From the NCBI GenBank assembly GCA_026545225.1, contig CM048845.1, positions 1,873,001 to 1,937,000 on the forward strand: a stretch of 64,000 bases of DNA, in the 5' to 3' direction. The position numbers and the translations under genes are program-made. Source of the stretch: Cornus controversa (taxonomy: Eukaryota; Streptophyta; Magnoliopsida; Cornales; Cornaceae). The number at the start of each line of letters is the position of its first letter. Position 1 is the stretch's first letter. The notes under the pieces were generated by a model, which ran no database searches, was not told where the DNA came from, and saw only the letters and a list, made by a program, of their open reading frames with translations. Below are positions 46,060 to 59,639 of this stretch, piece after piece.

Positions 46060-49000
46060 ATGTAACGATTTATTACAAGCCTGAAGCAAAGAGTCCATTA
46101 TAATCTGAATTCCAATTGAGTTTGATACAAAATAGAGGATTGAACTAGATACATATGAAAGTTGTGGTACCTGATAAGGTTAAGTTGGAATGGGACTTTA
46201 TGAAGGCTGTGGCAAACAAGTGAATGATTATTCTAGAGTAAAGTCCAAGTATACCAAGACTTTGGGAGCTTGAAGTAATATGTCGTATTGACAAAAAAGA
46301 GAAGTCGATGACTATTTGGATACATTTGTACTTTATCTTCTTTTATTATCTTTTATTTCATTAATTATCTTATAACTTAGGGTTAGATTCAGTGATGTAA
46401 ATTTTCTATAAATAAATGCAGGGAACTCTATATTAAGAGTTCCACAACCACTTCAAAAGAAATTACATCACGTGCAATCCTTCTCAAACACAATATTCTC
46501 CCAGAATATTGCTCTGATCTCTATTTAGTCTACATCTCCCTCATAAATTTTTTACTTTCTGCCTCCTCTAATCAGTATATCTATCTACATCTCTCTCAAT
46601 TTCTATCTCCCTCCTTCTACCTCCCCCCTTGCTACGATTCAGTCTCGCAATTATTTGTGCACATTAAAAGTCATCTTCATTGAGGCAAAAAAGAACTCAA
46701 TAGGGAGTTTGGTATTCTCTTTCCCTAGCCAATCGCCTGATATAACACAACCTTCAAAGGAGATACTTGTGTTTGACCAACTGATTTTATATTGAGCTGA
46801 CTTCATGGCTTTGGCACGCCCGCACACACGCTGATAATTCAATTGGCCTACTTGACTAATTAATTGATCGAACATATTTTGGCATGCCTGGTGAGACTAG
46901 GACAGTGCTAAAGAATTGACAATATGTCACCTAAGCTAAGGTCCACAAGGAACTCAGCCATTGGCGATGATGAGTAAGAGAAAGAAATCTCTAAGCCTTT
47001 AGGGAGCCCTACGGCCAACCCATCAGATCTGGCAATCCTAATGGATGATATACTTTCAATTCACATTCAAATCGACGAAGTTCAGACCAACATTAGTCAA
47101 ATGAATGAAAAGATTACCTAGAATAGTGCTCATTTTAGTGATCGTATAGAAGAAGTTCAGGCTTCAATAAAACAATCAACCGTTCAAAATAGATTGATCA
47201 TTCATAGCTCCATCACCTACGATTCAGTTTATCAGCCGAATGCTCAACAAAGTAACCAGAAATAGAAAGGTGCAATATTACCTTCACCTCAGCCTTTTGC
47301 ACAAAGTAACCAACTGTCTAATAGCTCTCAGTCTGGCAAAGCAGAAAATCGGTTATCCACTAAAATTGCGAACATATGACTGTCTGAACAGCAGTAGATA
47401 CATTCTTGTAATAACTTTATAGGTCCAATTGACCTTGGAGAGGACCCCAATAGGGGAAGAAAGCAAGACCCCCCGATTGCACATACACCCGGGAGGCATG
47501 TAGAAAACAATTGGCCACTTAGATGGCAGGAACACGAACAACAAATAAATTCAAATGTTCTTGAAAATCGATTTGATGATATCTATCAAGCTTTAGGTTT
47601 AAGAAGGACTAATCGACCTACCTTTATCCTGAATCATATGATTTAGCTGAGTATTCCAATAGATATAAAATCCTTAACTTCACTACATTTAGTGGAAAGG
47701 TAAATTAATCAACATTGGAACACATCGGCCGCTTCACAATCAAATGTGGAGAGGCCGGTGCTAACCATATGTGAAAATTAAGAATGTTCCCCAGTTCTTT
47801 AACTGGTGTAACTTTTACTTAACATTCCAACTTAAGGCCAAATTCTATAGTGAATTGGCAAAAAATGGCAGAGTTATTTCATACTCAGTTTTATCGTCCA
47901 AAACTGGAGGCTACACTGGCTGATCTGTCTAGGCTAAGTTAATTTCCTAGAGAGACAATTGAGACTTTCATAACAAAATTCAGGAGGGCCCAACTAAAGT
48001 GTTGAGTGATCTTTCCCAAGTCAGAATATGCGAGTTAGCCCTAAATGGTTTAGATGTTGAATAGAGGAAGAGATTTGAGGGCATTGATTTCCATGATATA
48101 TTTGAGCTGGCTGAAAGAACTACTCGATATTAATTAATCCTTAATGAAGAAAAAGAAAGAAAAATCTCATCAAAATGGACTTATTATAAAGATCCCAATT
48201 ATGAGATTTTTTCGGCAGAAATTGATAAAGATCTTAAGGCAAATCTAGCCAAGGTCCACATTAAGAAGACATATATTTGTGAAAGCCTAGTAAGAGTAAA
48301 ATCACCCACTACCGGTTCTCAATCAACCTCCTCATCGGCCAAGTCAGCTAAAAAGAGATTGGCCGATAAAAGCAAATTTTATTCATTTGATTTGTCCATA
48401 ATTGAGAAGATCTTTGATCATTTGCAGGCTGATAAGCAGATCACATTGCCCAAACCATAGAAGATCCCATCAGCCGTTGAGTTGAAAGGAAAAGAATATT
48501 GCAAGTGTCATAACTCTTGGACACATAGTACTAACGATTGTATGGTTTTTTGTAATATTTTGTAGAAAGCTATTGACGAGGGTACGTTAAGGTTTTCGGA
48601 CAAGCAGATGGAAGTGATGGGGGTCGACAGCAACCCTTTTTCGACCATCGTTGCTAGCAACGTGATCAGTCTGGCACAGTGGTTGATAAGCGGCAACCAG
48701 GGGTTGATGACCGAGTACCACCAAACTCTTCAAATAATAGAATTGTAGAAGAGTTAGAGCAAAAATTGTAAGAGGCTCAGCTGGCCCTTATTGAAAAAGG
48801 ATGTTGCCCAAATTGCAAAATTCCTAGGAATTATGATGACAAAGGAATAGGACCTTGGGGGCATAGTATACAGAAAAACGTCTATGAGAGGATCATATTC
48901 TCTCAAGATCGGCCAGCCCCAACGGTTACAAATCAGTCAGTCTTCTAAAGAATCAAACTAAGAGAAGTAATAACCATGCCAAAGATAGTACGATGGTTAG

Positions 49001-52000
49001 CAAGGAGTTGCCTGCTCACCTAACCCATCGAGATTTAAAAGAGGATCATCAGATTAGTTGACGGTGTGGGTTAGAAAGGAAGACGTCCTTCATATGCCAA
49101 GAATGATCAAACGGCCCATTGTTGCCTATAATCGATGGACAAATGTTACTTATCCAAAATTCCTTAAGAACGTGATTCCAAAGAATGCTCCTTCTTGTGC
49201 TCAAAAGCAGAGAACGCAAAAGAAAAGAGCCGAACAAAAAAGAAAATGGGCTGACGACCAAGTAATGTTGGCTGACAGCCGTGGTCAGAAATTCACATCA
49301 GATGAGGCAATGGATATATCCATAGCCTTTGATGAAGAAGATTTTTTTGATGAGGGAGATCGGTCAGACCAAGATCCAAAACACATGGCAAAATATAAAA
49401 TCAGATTTGAGAACTTTTTGGAGAAAGTCATATACAACATGGCATTTGTTTTACCAGTATCTTTAATGCAAATCCTGATCAACTAGGTACCGTGACTAAT
49501 CATATAATGTCTCAAGATGATCACGTGGTTCAAGAAGTTATACCAGAAGTGGCATCGGCCAGTAGGACGCTGGTTTCCAATGAGGGTTTCTCGTTGGTTG
49601 ATAAGGTGGTGTTTGAAAGACCAACATTGGCCATGACTCAATAGTTGAGGCCTTTATATGTCAAAGTTTGGGTTGAAGGCCAGCCAATCAACCGGGTATT
49701 GGTTGACAATGGTTCTGTGGTGAACGTCATTCCATTGACCATAATGAAAACTTTGGAAAAAAAAATATGGAAGATGTGATTCCTACAAATATTGTAATCA
49801 GCGGATGCAATGGTGGATCCACCAACACTAAAAGAATGTTGCCTCTAGAAGTCACTATTGGTGGACGATCATCATTTACTACTTTCTTTATTATTGAATC
49901 TACAATGGCCTATAACTTGCTTTTGGGCCGTGATTGGATTCACCCCAATATGTGTATCGTATCTTCTCTCCATCAAATATTGATTCTTTAGGATGGGGAT
50001 GAGGTGAAAATAATAGAGGCTGACAACAAACCTTTTATGGCTAAAGTATATACTGTTGAAGCTGCTCTTTATGATGAAGCTTGTGTTCCATTTAGGTTCA
50101 TTGGCATAAATAAGATGGGTCACCCTGTATCAGCTATAATAAGGAGGGAGTTGGGAGCTTCAGAAATAAAATAGTTGTTGTATAAAGTACCTCATCCGAT
50201 GCTAGAGCTTAATCGGCCTATTCCTGATTTAGAGAAGTTAGTTAATGATGATAGATGAATCCAACAAAGAGGAGAAAGAAGGCAGGCCTTCAGGACTGCC
50301 TATGTTCGGCTAAAAGCATACTTAGTAGAAAAGAGAATTGCCAAAGTGGAACAAATATATCCCGAACTATTTGCCAATATAGATGAAGTAATCGAGGTAG
50401 ACACTGAAAAATGAGATGTAATACAGTTGGCAGATTTGGAATTAGCCCTAGCAAAATTATATGATCTCAAGGCAGACGTACAAGATCCTTTGCTAGAAGT
50501 AAATTTGGGGACGACTGATGATCCTCAGCCTATATATATTAGTGCTCTTTTGGAGCCTAAATTTTAGGCTGAGACGATCAAATTGTTGAAAGAATTCAAA
50601 GACTATTTTGCCTAGAATTATGAGGAGATGTCGGGTTTATCAAGAGAGTTGGTAGAACACAAACTGCCAATCTAGAAAAGGGCATAAACCATACAAACAA
50701 CCACCGAGGAGGATGTCTCAAGAAGTGGTATCAAAAGTCAAAGAAAAAATAAAGAGACTCCTCAAGGCAGGCTTTATCCAAACAGCTCAGTATGTAGAAT
50801 GAATATATAATGTAGTGCCTATTATCAAGAAAAATGGAAAACTAAAGGTGTGTGTTGACTTCAGAAACTTGAATTTTGCCATCCTAAAAGACGAGTATCC
50901 CATGTTAGTGGCCAACTAGTTGATAGATTTGGCTGCCAAGAATAAGATCATGTCTTATATGGATGGGCACTCAGGTTATCACTAGATATATATAGCTGAG
51001 GGAGATATTGCAAAAACGGCTTTTAGGTGTCCTAGGTCTATTGGAATGTTCGAATGGGTGGTCATGCCTTTTGGGTTGAAGAATCCCAGAGCCACTTACC
51101 AAAGGGCAATGAATGCCATATTTTATGATATGATCATCCAATCCATGGAAGTTTACATAGACGATGTGGTAGTAAAATCATTAGCCAAGAGGCAACATTT
51201 GGTACATCTTAGAGCCACTTTTGAAAGGATGAAAGCTCATAAGTTGAAGATGAATCCTATTAAATGTGCCTTTGGAGTATCGGTTGGGAACTTGTTGGAT
51301 TTTCTGGTACACCAATAAGGCATTGAGATCGACTAGAACAAAACCAAGGCAATCATAAATACCAAGGCACCAAGTAATAAAAAACAAATCCAACAATTCA
51401 TCGACCAAATAAACTTTTTGAGACGCTTCATCTCAAATTACACAGGAAAGATCTACACATTTTCTACTTTGTTGAAGTTAAAATTTTAAGTGGAGTTTGT
51501 GTGGGATGACAAACACAGCATACTTTCGAGAGGATAAAGGAATATCTGGCCAATCCACCTATTGTGATGCCTCTGAGGAAGAAGTGGTCGATGAAGCTCT
51601 ATTTATCAGTGGTTGAGGAATCGATTGGGAGCATGTTAGCGCAGGATAATGAGTTAGAAAATGAGCAAGCTATCTACTATTTAATTAGGTTTTTATCCCC
51701 AGTCGAGTGTAGATGCCGATCAAAAAATTATGTTTAGTTTTGTATTTTTCTACTATGAAATTGAGGATATATATACAGCCACATTGGTCTATTTGATTTG
51801 ATAGACTTTGAACACATGCCAAATAGGCAAGTGGTCGTTGGCTTTGATGGAATTCAACTTTCTCTATGTCCCACAAAAATCAGTCAAGGGTAGAACATTG
51901 GTTGAGTTCCTAGCTGATCATTCGTCGACTGATATCGATCCATATATTTTGGACGAGTTGGAATCTACAGCCTTATTCATGACTCTTTGGACATTGATGT

Positions 52001-53347
52001 TTGATGATTCCAGTACCAATGATGGTGCTGGGGCAGGAATATTGATCATTTCTCCAAGAGAGAAAAGGACGATATATTCATTCTTCCTAGACTTCCAGTG
52101 ATCTAATAACCAAGTAGAGTATAAGGCGGTGATTATTGGTTTGGAAATTTTGTTGGAAATGTCCGTTAAAGACGTGCACATTGAGGGAGATTCGAATCTG
52201 GTCCTTAGCCAAATATCTTAATATTTTTTATGTTTAGCTTGGCATTTAAAGCCATTTCACTCATTAGCCCTTCAACTGGTGGAGCAATTTGACACTGTTA
52301 AACTGGAATATCGACCAATAGAGTTTAATAAAGAGGCGAATGATCTAGCTCAAATAGCTTCAAGGGTCAGGGTTCCTGAAAGGTTGGCCGAAAGGTTGAT
52401 CAAAGTTGCACGAAGGAGTCTCCCATTGACAGAGGCAAGAAATTTAACTATGGCAGCTTCATTTGCAGTCAACATTGATGCATTGAATGATGACGATTGA
52501 AGGTACCCTCTAATTGAATTTCTAAGAAATCCTAATCGACCAGTTGATAAAAAGATCAAAAAAAAGGCTGTAAGATACTTATTACTGGCTGACAAGCTCT
52601 ATAAGAATAGCACAGAGGATGGTATGTTGCTCTAGTGCATTAGTAAGACAGAATCCTTAAGAGTGTTTGCTGAAGTCCATGAAGGTACTTGTGAAGCTTA
52701 TCAAGCCGACATCAAAATGTGTTGGCTAATTAGAAGGTACGGGTATTATTGGCAAGAGATCTTAAAAGATTACATAGAATATGCTAATGGCTGCAATGCA
52801 TGCTAGAAACTTGGGCCGATCTAGTGGTTTCCAGCTAAGGAAATGTAACTAATTGTCAAACCATGGCCATTCAGAGGGTGGGCCATGGACCTTCTTGGCA
52901 AAATCAATCAACCATCATTAGGTGGTCATCATTGGATTATCGTAGCTATAGATTATTTCATCAAGTGGGTGGAGGCTATGGCTTATCAATGAATGGACCA
53001 GTGCGTAGTGATCGACTTCATCAAAAAATATATTTTTCACAGCTTTGGTCTTCTTAATCAATTACAGCTGACAACGGAATTATTTTTAGAGCTATTGAAG
53101 TACTAGCTTATGGAGAAGAAATGAAGGTTAAAATAGTAACTTCGATGCCTTATTGTGCCCAAGGTAATGGACAGGCTGAGGCTTCAAACAAAGTGTTCAT
53201 TAGAATTATCGAGAAGATGGTCGATGAGAAGTTGAAGTTATGGCATGAGTCATTGTCAAAAGCCCTTTGGGCCTACAAGAATTCTAAAAGGACAAGTACA
53301 GGTGTCACTCTGTACTTGTTAACATACAGACATGACGCCATTCTTCC
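46060..53347 (+). mobile_element. Ty3/gypsy element on the plus strand, heavily decayed (gypsy-3)
   Basis: 5' LTR/leader sequence with a TATA box (46407-46414) runs to about 46868, followed by the leader phrase TTTGGCATGCCTGGTGAGAC. Gag-like, protease, reverse transcriptase, RNase H and integrase pieces then follow on the plus strand. It is truncated in integrase at about 53347, where another LTR begins. The left boundary is approximate. Confidence 0.82.
46934..53347 (+). pseudogene. gypsy-3 gag-pol, inactivated by many stops
   Basis: Gag-like sequence spans 46934-48540 in broken frames. A charged linker lies at 49058-49486. The protease VDNGSVVNVIP is near 49705-49740, with a following aspartic-protease-like half (LLLGRDWIH near 49917). 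The reverse transcriptase is at about 50690-51320, with VCVDFRNLNF, MPFGLKN and YIDDVVVKS. The second RNase H-like domain is at about 52000-52500 (VEYKAVIIGLE after a stop). The integrase is at about 52600-53340 (GWAMDLLGKINQP, DYFIKWVEAMAY, then a frameshift and NGQAEASNK near 53169). Many stops are TAG or TGA where relatives have Gln or Trp. Confidence 0.85.
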
Positions 53348-55501
53348 TGTAGGCCTAAAGGGAGGTCGGGAAGGTGCGTTAAGTGACTAGGGGTATTTTG
53401 GTCATTTTACACCATAGGGCTTATAAATATCTAGGAGACAGATATTTACAACAACTTTCTCTCTCTAAAAAGGTATAACTCTCTCTTCTCTCTTCCATCT
53501 TAAGTTCTCTACTTTCTCTCTAAGATTTGGGGCCCTTAAGCTTTGATTCGGAAGGTGCCAAAAAAGGAAAATGTGTTCTACGCGACAAGGGCATCGTTTG
53601 GAATAGAAAAAAATCAAGGTTAGACAACTTTGGTGTTAATGAAAGTGAGGGATAGCTTGAGACTATAGCCATTGAAGTAGGGGGTGTGTGTTAGGTCTTC
53701 TAGTTTCAAGTTTAATTTCATCTTTTGAGCATAAAATGGAGGTATTTTATGTCACATATGAATCTAAATTTCTAGATTGAATTCCTTGTTCTATATGGAT
53801 ATATGTATGTTCCTTGGGTTGGAAATACTTTGTACATGATGTGGAATGCATGAATTCCTTAGATGTGCAAAATGGTGTATGTATTTTAAATATGAGATTT
53901 TGGGAAAAAGGGTGAAAATCTAGCTTTGGGTTTAAATATATGAATATGTCTATAAGGATTCTTGCATGACATGCTAGAATGAACTTAGGATATGAATTTG
54001 GTGCAATGCATCGAGATGTGTGAATGTATGTGCGAAACGTGATATATTTTGTATGTGGGGGTGTTATCTCAGAAGTGGCTCATGAAAAAGTAGACGGAGA
54101 ACATATTTCTGAGGGTTGAAAGACCTCTAACTTACGAAAGAGGGTTGGTTACTGGTGGGTTAGTAGCCCAAAAATAACTAGAATATAGTGTATGGGGCTT
54201 CGGCACGTATCCGGATTATGTGTGTAAGTGTGATTCTAATTCCGAGAGCATTTTGAGTCTTAAGTGTAATTATATATGTGGCTTATGTGACTTAAGTGAA
54301 TTTTGTATTCAAATTTCGATTATGTCATGTGTTATAGATATGATGGATTGTGCATTGATTCATGAAATATATATATATGTGGCTATTAAGTTAAATTTGA
54401 TAAATATGTCATGAAGTGAATGAAAGTCAACTTTTGACTAGAATGCTAAGAAGCATGACACGTAGTTAGGTTATATATGTTATTGTGTTTATTCAATTTT
54501 ATAAAATGTGGATTTGAACGGATTGCACAATATGTTATCATTGAGCCGTTAAAATTGCTCATCCCCCTACATTAACACTTTCAGTGCATGGCAAGGAGGT
54601 TATTGATGGTGAGCAACCTGAGTAGAGCTTAGTGTTAGAAGAATACTCTTTTGGATCATATGTGTATAGACATCCATGCCGACTTGTAACATGTGGACTA
54701 GATTTTTAGAAATGTTGTATTTGCATTTGATTTATCTTGTTGTATGTAAATCTTAAATATAATTGCCACATGTGGCTTATGTCTAACTTTTGAGAAATAC
54801 AATGTATGGTGTATAGTTGAATCTCAATGTATATGTGTTGTAGGTTTAATCAATTAGAGATTCAATTTATATATTTGGACCATGTGAAGTATGTCTCGGA
54901 TCATTTCAATGTTTCGTGGGATGTATGCATGTTATGGATTGAGAATTTGATAGGTAGGATGTTGATTATAGTCACTTGAAGGTTTTCGAGATTGTAACAG
55001 TTTGAGTGATTACGATGCATCGTAAGTCCATTGGCAATGCATCGTAAAAAGGTGATAACTTGGGTCGATTTTCAAAGCATTTCGCAACATGTTTCACAAC
55101 ATGTGCGATGCATTGTAACCAACATTACGATACATCATAATGTGTGGCTGGGTGGGACATTAAGATATGATTGAGGAATTAAGGGACGTCATGTAACGGA
55201 CCCATTAGAGTTAGTTGAGTCTGCAATGTATGTGTATACGTTCGTGTATGTAATCTAAGCTTCTGCAGTGATGTACTAGATGGACATTCCATTAGGGCTT
55301 AATGGACGACGTCACCTCCAGTTTTTAGGAAACAGAAATCGATGCGTGACAACATGGAACCAGAGTATGGTACTATAATGAGATTAGAGATGTGAGATGT
55401 ATCAGAGTATAATTAGTGATGAGTAATCTTGATGGTTGATTTTCACCGTTCACCCCCATTTCCCTCGCTCTTAATCGGGTGTCGAAAATTAGGGCGTGAC
55501 A
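53348..55501 (+). repeat. LTR of another gypsy family, solo or truncated
   Basis: It ends with GTCGAAAATTAGGGCGTGACA at 55501, the same type of end as the LTR entering from the right edge (63215). TATAAATA at 53422-53429 is followed by a CT-rich leader, as in LTR promoters. It interrupts gypsy-3 integrase. No internal region or second LTR is attached. The start is uncertain, and no target duplication was found. Confidence 0.6.
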
Positions 55502-55502
55502 C

Positions 55503-55770
55503 ACACTCTGCCCTCTTATGCTCATTTGTCCTATATTTATATTCATTTTTCCCAAGTGATTACACCTTCTATTCCACTAATTGAGGAGTTGATGACTCTA
55601 TTTCACCCTTTCATTTAGGAATTAAAAATGAATTCAAGGTCCGTTATTAGCATTGATTATTCGGTGTTTGCACTTGTAATTTCACAGACTTCCGCCAGGT
55701 CAGATGCCACATGGGATGTGGATATGTTGACCAGTCGCCGCATCTTTGCTGTGGGAGGACCGTACGTATC
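55503..55770 (+). pseudogene. Fragment of a Tat antisense ORF
   Basis: Collinear with 23366-23640 at the beginning of the antisense ORF of gypsy-1. It contains a start-like MNSRSVIS reading and the phrases VFALVISQTS and AVGGPYVS. Similarity ends near 55770. It is on the opposite strand to where gypsy-3 would carry such an ORF, so it belongs to a different element. Confidence 0.75.
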
Positions 55771-56394
55771 TTTATTTTTTCTTCCTTGACAAACAACACA
55801 CACATAATTTCTCTTATAGACCTGAACCTTTAAACTTTAAAAAAATTAGCAGATACGATTGAGAGGCAAGATAATTAAGTTCAATTACCATATATGTGTA
55901 ACTTCAAATTAATTTGTTTAATAAAAGGAATTACTAGTCTAGCCAACACATATATGTCTCATGATCTATAAAGACTATTATATTGCGCCCACAATGCCTG
56001 CATATTAATGACCATCAATATCCATGTAGGTAGTTAACATGGCAACACCACATCATCAACAATGGCTCACTTAGCTAGCAACGCTACTTTATTAACAAGG
56101 GCCCACTTAGCTTGGTCAAATTGTCAACGTGCAAGTTACGTGGCACATACCACGTCATAAGATTTGAAGACCTGAGTTAGGAGCAGGATTCATGGGCCTG
56201 GAATCCGATGAGGTACTTGATTTGGTTGCCGAAGTTCAAAGTTCGTCGAGTCGATCCTCGACCTAACTTGGGTTGGATTCGAGCGTGCAACACAGGTTGA
56301 GTTTTAGGTTACAACGTTGATTTTATCAGAAAAATATCTTGTACGACATTGGCTTTATGAAACTTATAGATTAATTTCTCATTCTTTTATGTGT
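55771..56394. other. Intergenic sequence, no gene seen
   Basis: AT-rich, with short imperfect phrases such as CCCACTTAGCT repeated near 56068 and 56100. Nothing recognised. Confidence 0.55.
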
Positions 56395-57632
56395 TGGGAA
56401 TGCACATCATCTATCGGTGAACATAATTATTGTAAGGAATAAAAGATGAATAATCATAACTTTTTCACAATTGAAATAATTGAGGATATTGGCTGTTACA
56501 TTCTATGACATAATAACAAATGGACCACTGACTAGATCAACATGCCCATAATTTGAATTATATATAGTATATATTTAAAATAAAAGTATATAAAAAATAA
56601 AATTAGAATTGAGGTTCGGGTTGATCAGACCTCAACCCTAATTGAATTCGGGTTGAGATTTTTCAACTCAAGTCCAAACCTAATTGTAAAAAAAGTTGCA
56701 TGAGCTTGTGAAAAATGGGGCTGGTTCGGATTGACCAACCCAAGTTGCACCCCTATAAGAAAGAGGAGGATCTCAGAAGAACAAAAAAGAGAGCTTGATG
56801 CTCTCTCACAGCCATCTCACACTAATCATTTTTCCACTCCTTTTCACCCTTAAACAAGGAGTCAATGGTTTGCTTGCACACTGTTCTCTTCTTTCTCTCC
56901 CTCTCTCTCAATTTTGCATACAATAATTATGTTCATTAATAGATGATGTGAATTCCAAACAGATAAAAGAATGAGAAAGTAATCTAAAATATGAATAATC
57001 ATAACTTTTTCACTAACTAGACCAACATACCCATAATTTGAAATATACAAAGTATATTTAAAATAAAAATATATAATTAGAATTCGACTTCGGGTTGAGC
57101 CAAGGTTGATGGGACCTCAACCCAAAGCCAACCCTAATTGAATTCGAGTTGAAAAATTTTAACCCAAGTCCAACCCTAATTGTAAAAAATGTTACCTGAG
57201 CTTGTGAAAAATTGGGTTGAGTTCGAGTTAACCAACCCAAGTTGCACCCCAATAAGAAAGAAGAGGATTCCAATAGAACAAAAATGAGAGCTCTCATGTT
57301 CTCTCACACTCATGCTTTCTCTACACTTTCTCATCCTTCACTAAGAAGTCAATGGGTTGCTTCTACATTGCCATCTTCTTTCTCTCCTTCTCTCCCAAGC
57401 TTGCATGGGCTTTCATCTCTTTCAATTAACCTCTAATTCTACAATGTTTCGATAATTATCTCATTTCATACCATTATTATTATATATTGTGTTGGATTTA
57501 AAGAACCCACAATCTTTGACATAACAAATGAGATTAGTCAGGGCTTTGGCAAGATTTCCCAACCCAAATAAAAGTTAAACTAGTATAGGAAAGTTGAAAC
57601 AATGTTCACAGTTAAATAAACCTTCATATGCA
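56395..57632. repeat. Two tandem copies of the 5' part of repeat U
   Basis: The phrase GAATAATCATAACTTTTTCAC occurs near 56448 and 56990, giving a period of about 545 bp. Both carry the CAACCC/GGGTTG-rich stretch and the CT-rich stretch. The second copy continues into the U sequence seen at 1-250 and then joins the MGL3 block at 57633. Confidence 0.75.
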
Positions 57633-57875
57633 TAATATATATCATTGAAACACATATTAATTTATTAATTATATATTATTAACATGAAGAAAAGCAGATG
57701 GATCGATGGATCCAAAATGAACAAGAAAGGTAGAAATTTGTACATACAAAAAACCTCCAACCCATCAGAGCTTATACAACAACTTATTCGATGATCATGC
57801 ACATATATATATGCATGCATTAATTGAAATTAAGATAGATAGACACAGCCAGACAATTAGCTATCTAGTTTTAAT

Positions 57876-58723
57876 TTAATTCTTTTGAAACAAAGTTGAA
57901 TCCTGCATTCTTGAAAGTGCCCTCTCGAACTGGCTCCACCTCTGCTCCAGAGTCCCACTATATCCCACAGACATCCTGATGAGCCCCGGTGAAATTCCGG
58001 CCAACGCTTTCTCTTCCTCATTCATCTCACTGCTAGTGCTGCTACCAGAGCACGACATGAGCGTCTCATAGTATCCCAAGCTAACAGCCATCAACCCAAA
58101 TTGGGTAGAGTTCTGCAACTGCTGCATCAATTTGTTAGCCCTTTCTTCGGTTTCCATGTCAAGGCAGAGGATTCCACCATAGCCGTAGTCTTTGTTTGCC
58201 ATGGACTTGAAGACTGCGTGATCAGGATGATCCTCGAGCCCCGGATAAATGACTTTGAGGCCCAGCTTCTTCATCCTGGTGGCGTAAACCATAGCCCTGT
58301 GGCAATGCTCCTTCATTCTCAACGCCAAGTGAGGAATTCTCTCAGACAGTTCAAAGGCAACCTTGGGATTCATGGTTGGGCCCAATAGCATCAGGGTCCC
58401 TTGATGGAGATCCATCATGGAGTTCACCAGGCTTGCTGGTCCACACACAGCACCTATATATTCCACACCATTTATTTAATTAATATAAATATATTTTACT
58501 CTTTTCTGATAGTAACAACAAAAAGGCCAGATATAAATTAAAGAATCAGATATGCAAATTTTGACCTTCAAAATTGAAATATTTACATAAGTTAATTAGT
58601 TTGAGAAGAAGGTTTAAAAAATCTTAGGATGGTTCAAAATATTGACATCTTAAAAACATTCGACTCCTACATATTTTTCAAACATAGAAAAATAAAAGAC
58701 CGACATTTATAAAACTCTTTTAA

Positions 58724-58759
<36 letters not shown>

Positions 58760-59639
58760 ATATATATTTACATATATAAAAATATATATAAAACTCTTCC
58801 ATGCAGTTTTGTATCAAAGACACGTATACGGTGCATATGTATATAAGAGGTGAATGGACAGACGTACCTGCAATAACATCGGCTCCACCGCTAATATATT
58901 TGGAGATACTGTGGACCACCACGTCGGCCCCAAGACGAGCTGGAGAGAACACCATCGGAGTGAAGGTGTTGTCCACCACAACCTTCACCCCCTTATCGTG
59001 CGCTATCCTGCACAGCTCCGGCACGTTAGCCACAGCCAGCGTAGGGTTGGAAACGGCCTCGAAGTACAAGACGTTGGTCTTCCCTACTACGATCGCCTTC
59101 TTCACCATCTCCAGATCCCCGAGGTCCACCAACGTCGTCGTGATGTTGCAGGCTCGCGGCAAGAAGTGGGTGAGCAGGGCGTGGGTCCCACCGTAGAGGG
59201 TCCTTGATGCGACCACGTGTCCCCCGCTGCTGCAGAGCTGAAGGAGGACAGATGATATGGCGGCCATACCACTGGAAGTACAGTAAGCGGCCTCGGTGCC
59301 CTCCAGGGCGGCCATCTTACGGCTCAGATTCAAGACGGTGGGGTTGAAGTGACGGCTGTAGATGAAGAAGTCGCGATCGGCACCAAGCTCACCGGAAAAC
59401 ATCCGGCCCATCGTCTCTGGCTCCAAGACGGTGAATGTAGCGGAGGCCTCGATGGACATGTTGACGCCGCCGTGCTCGCCGAACTCGTGGCGTGCACTGG
59501 CCAATGCCGCTGCCGGATCTACCCATGCTGCTGGTACCATTCCCACTGATTTTTTGGCAACCATCTCCCTGTGGCCATTATCGGAGACCGATCGTTTCTC
59601 TGCGGAGAAAACAGCATTATGGTTTCCTGTTTCTGCCAT
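57876..59639 (-). CDS. MGL: Methionine gamma-lyase, copy 3 (two exons, extra N-terminal codons)
   Basis: Same enzyme and exon structure as MGL1 and MGL2. Exon 1 is 58868-59639, exon 2 is 57876-58453, and the phase-1 GT-AG intron is 58454-58867. The product is 449 residues. It is longer because 11 codons (NAVFSAEKRSV) are inserted after residue 7. The same insertion occurs in the pseudogene at 29252. The PLP lysine is therefore at 247 and the YSR tyrosine at 94. It has VGKT where the others have EGKT, and FERA where they have FEKA. The intron carries a long TA microsatellite (58727-58756). No stop or frameshift is present. The N-terminal tail is not a convincing transit peptide, so a cytosolic product is expected. 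The 5' flank differs from MGL1 and MGL2 beyond about 200 bases, so expression could differ. Confidence 0.94.

Noticed and set aside
45682..46875. Region just left of gypsy-3 considered as a host gene promoter because of its TATA box
   Set aside because: It is followed directly by retroelement leader and gag sequence, so it is best read as LTR.
49058..49486. 142-codon plus-strand reading considered as an independent host gene
   Set aside because: Position between gag and protease and its charged composition fit the gypsy-3 polyprotein linker.
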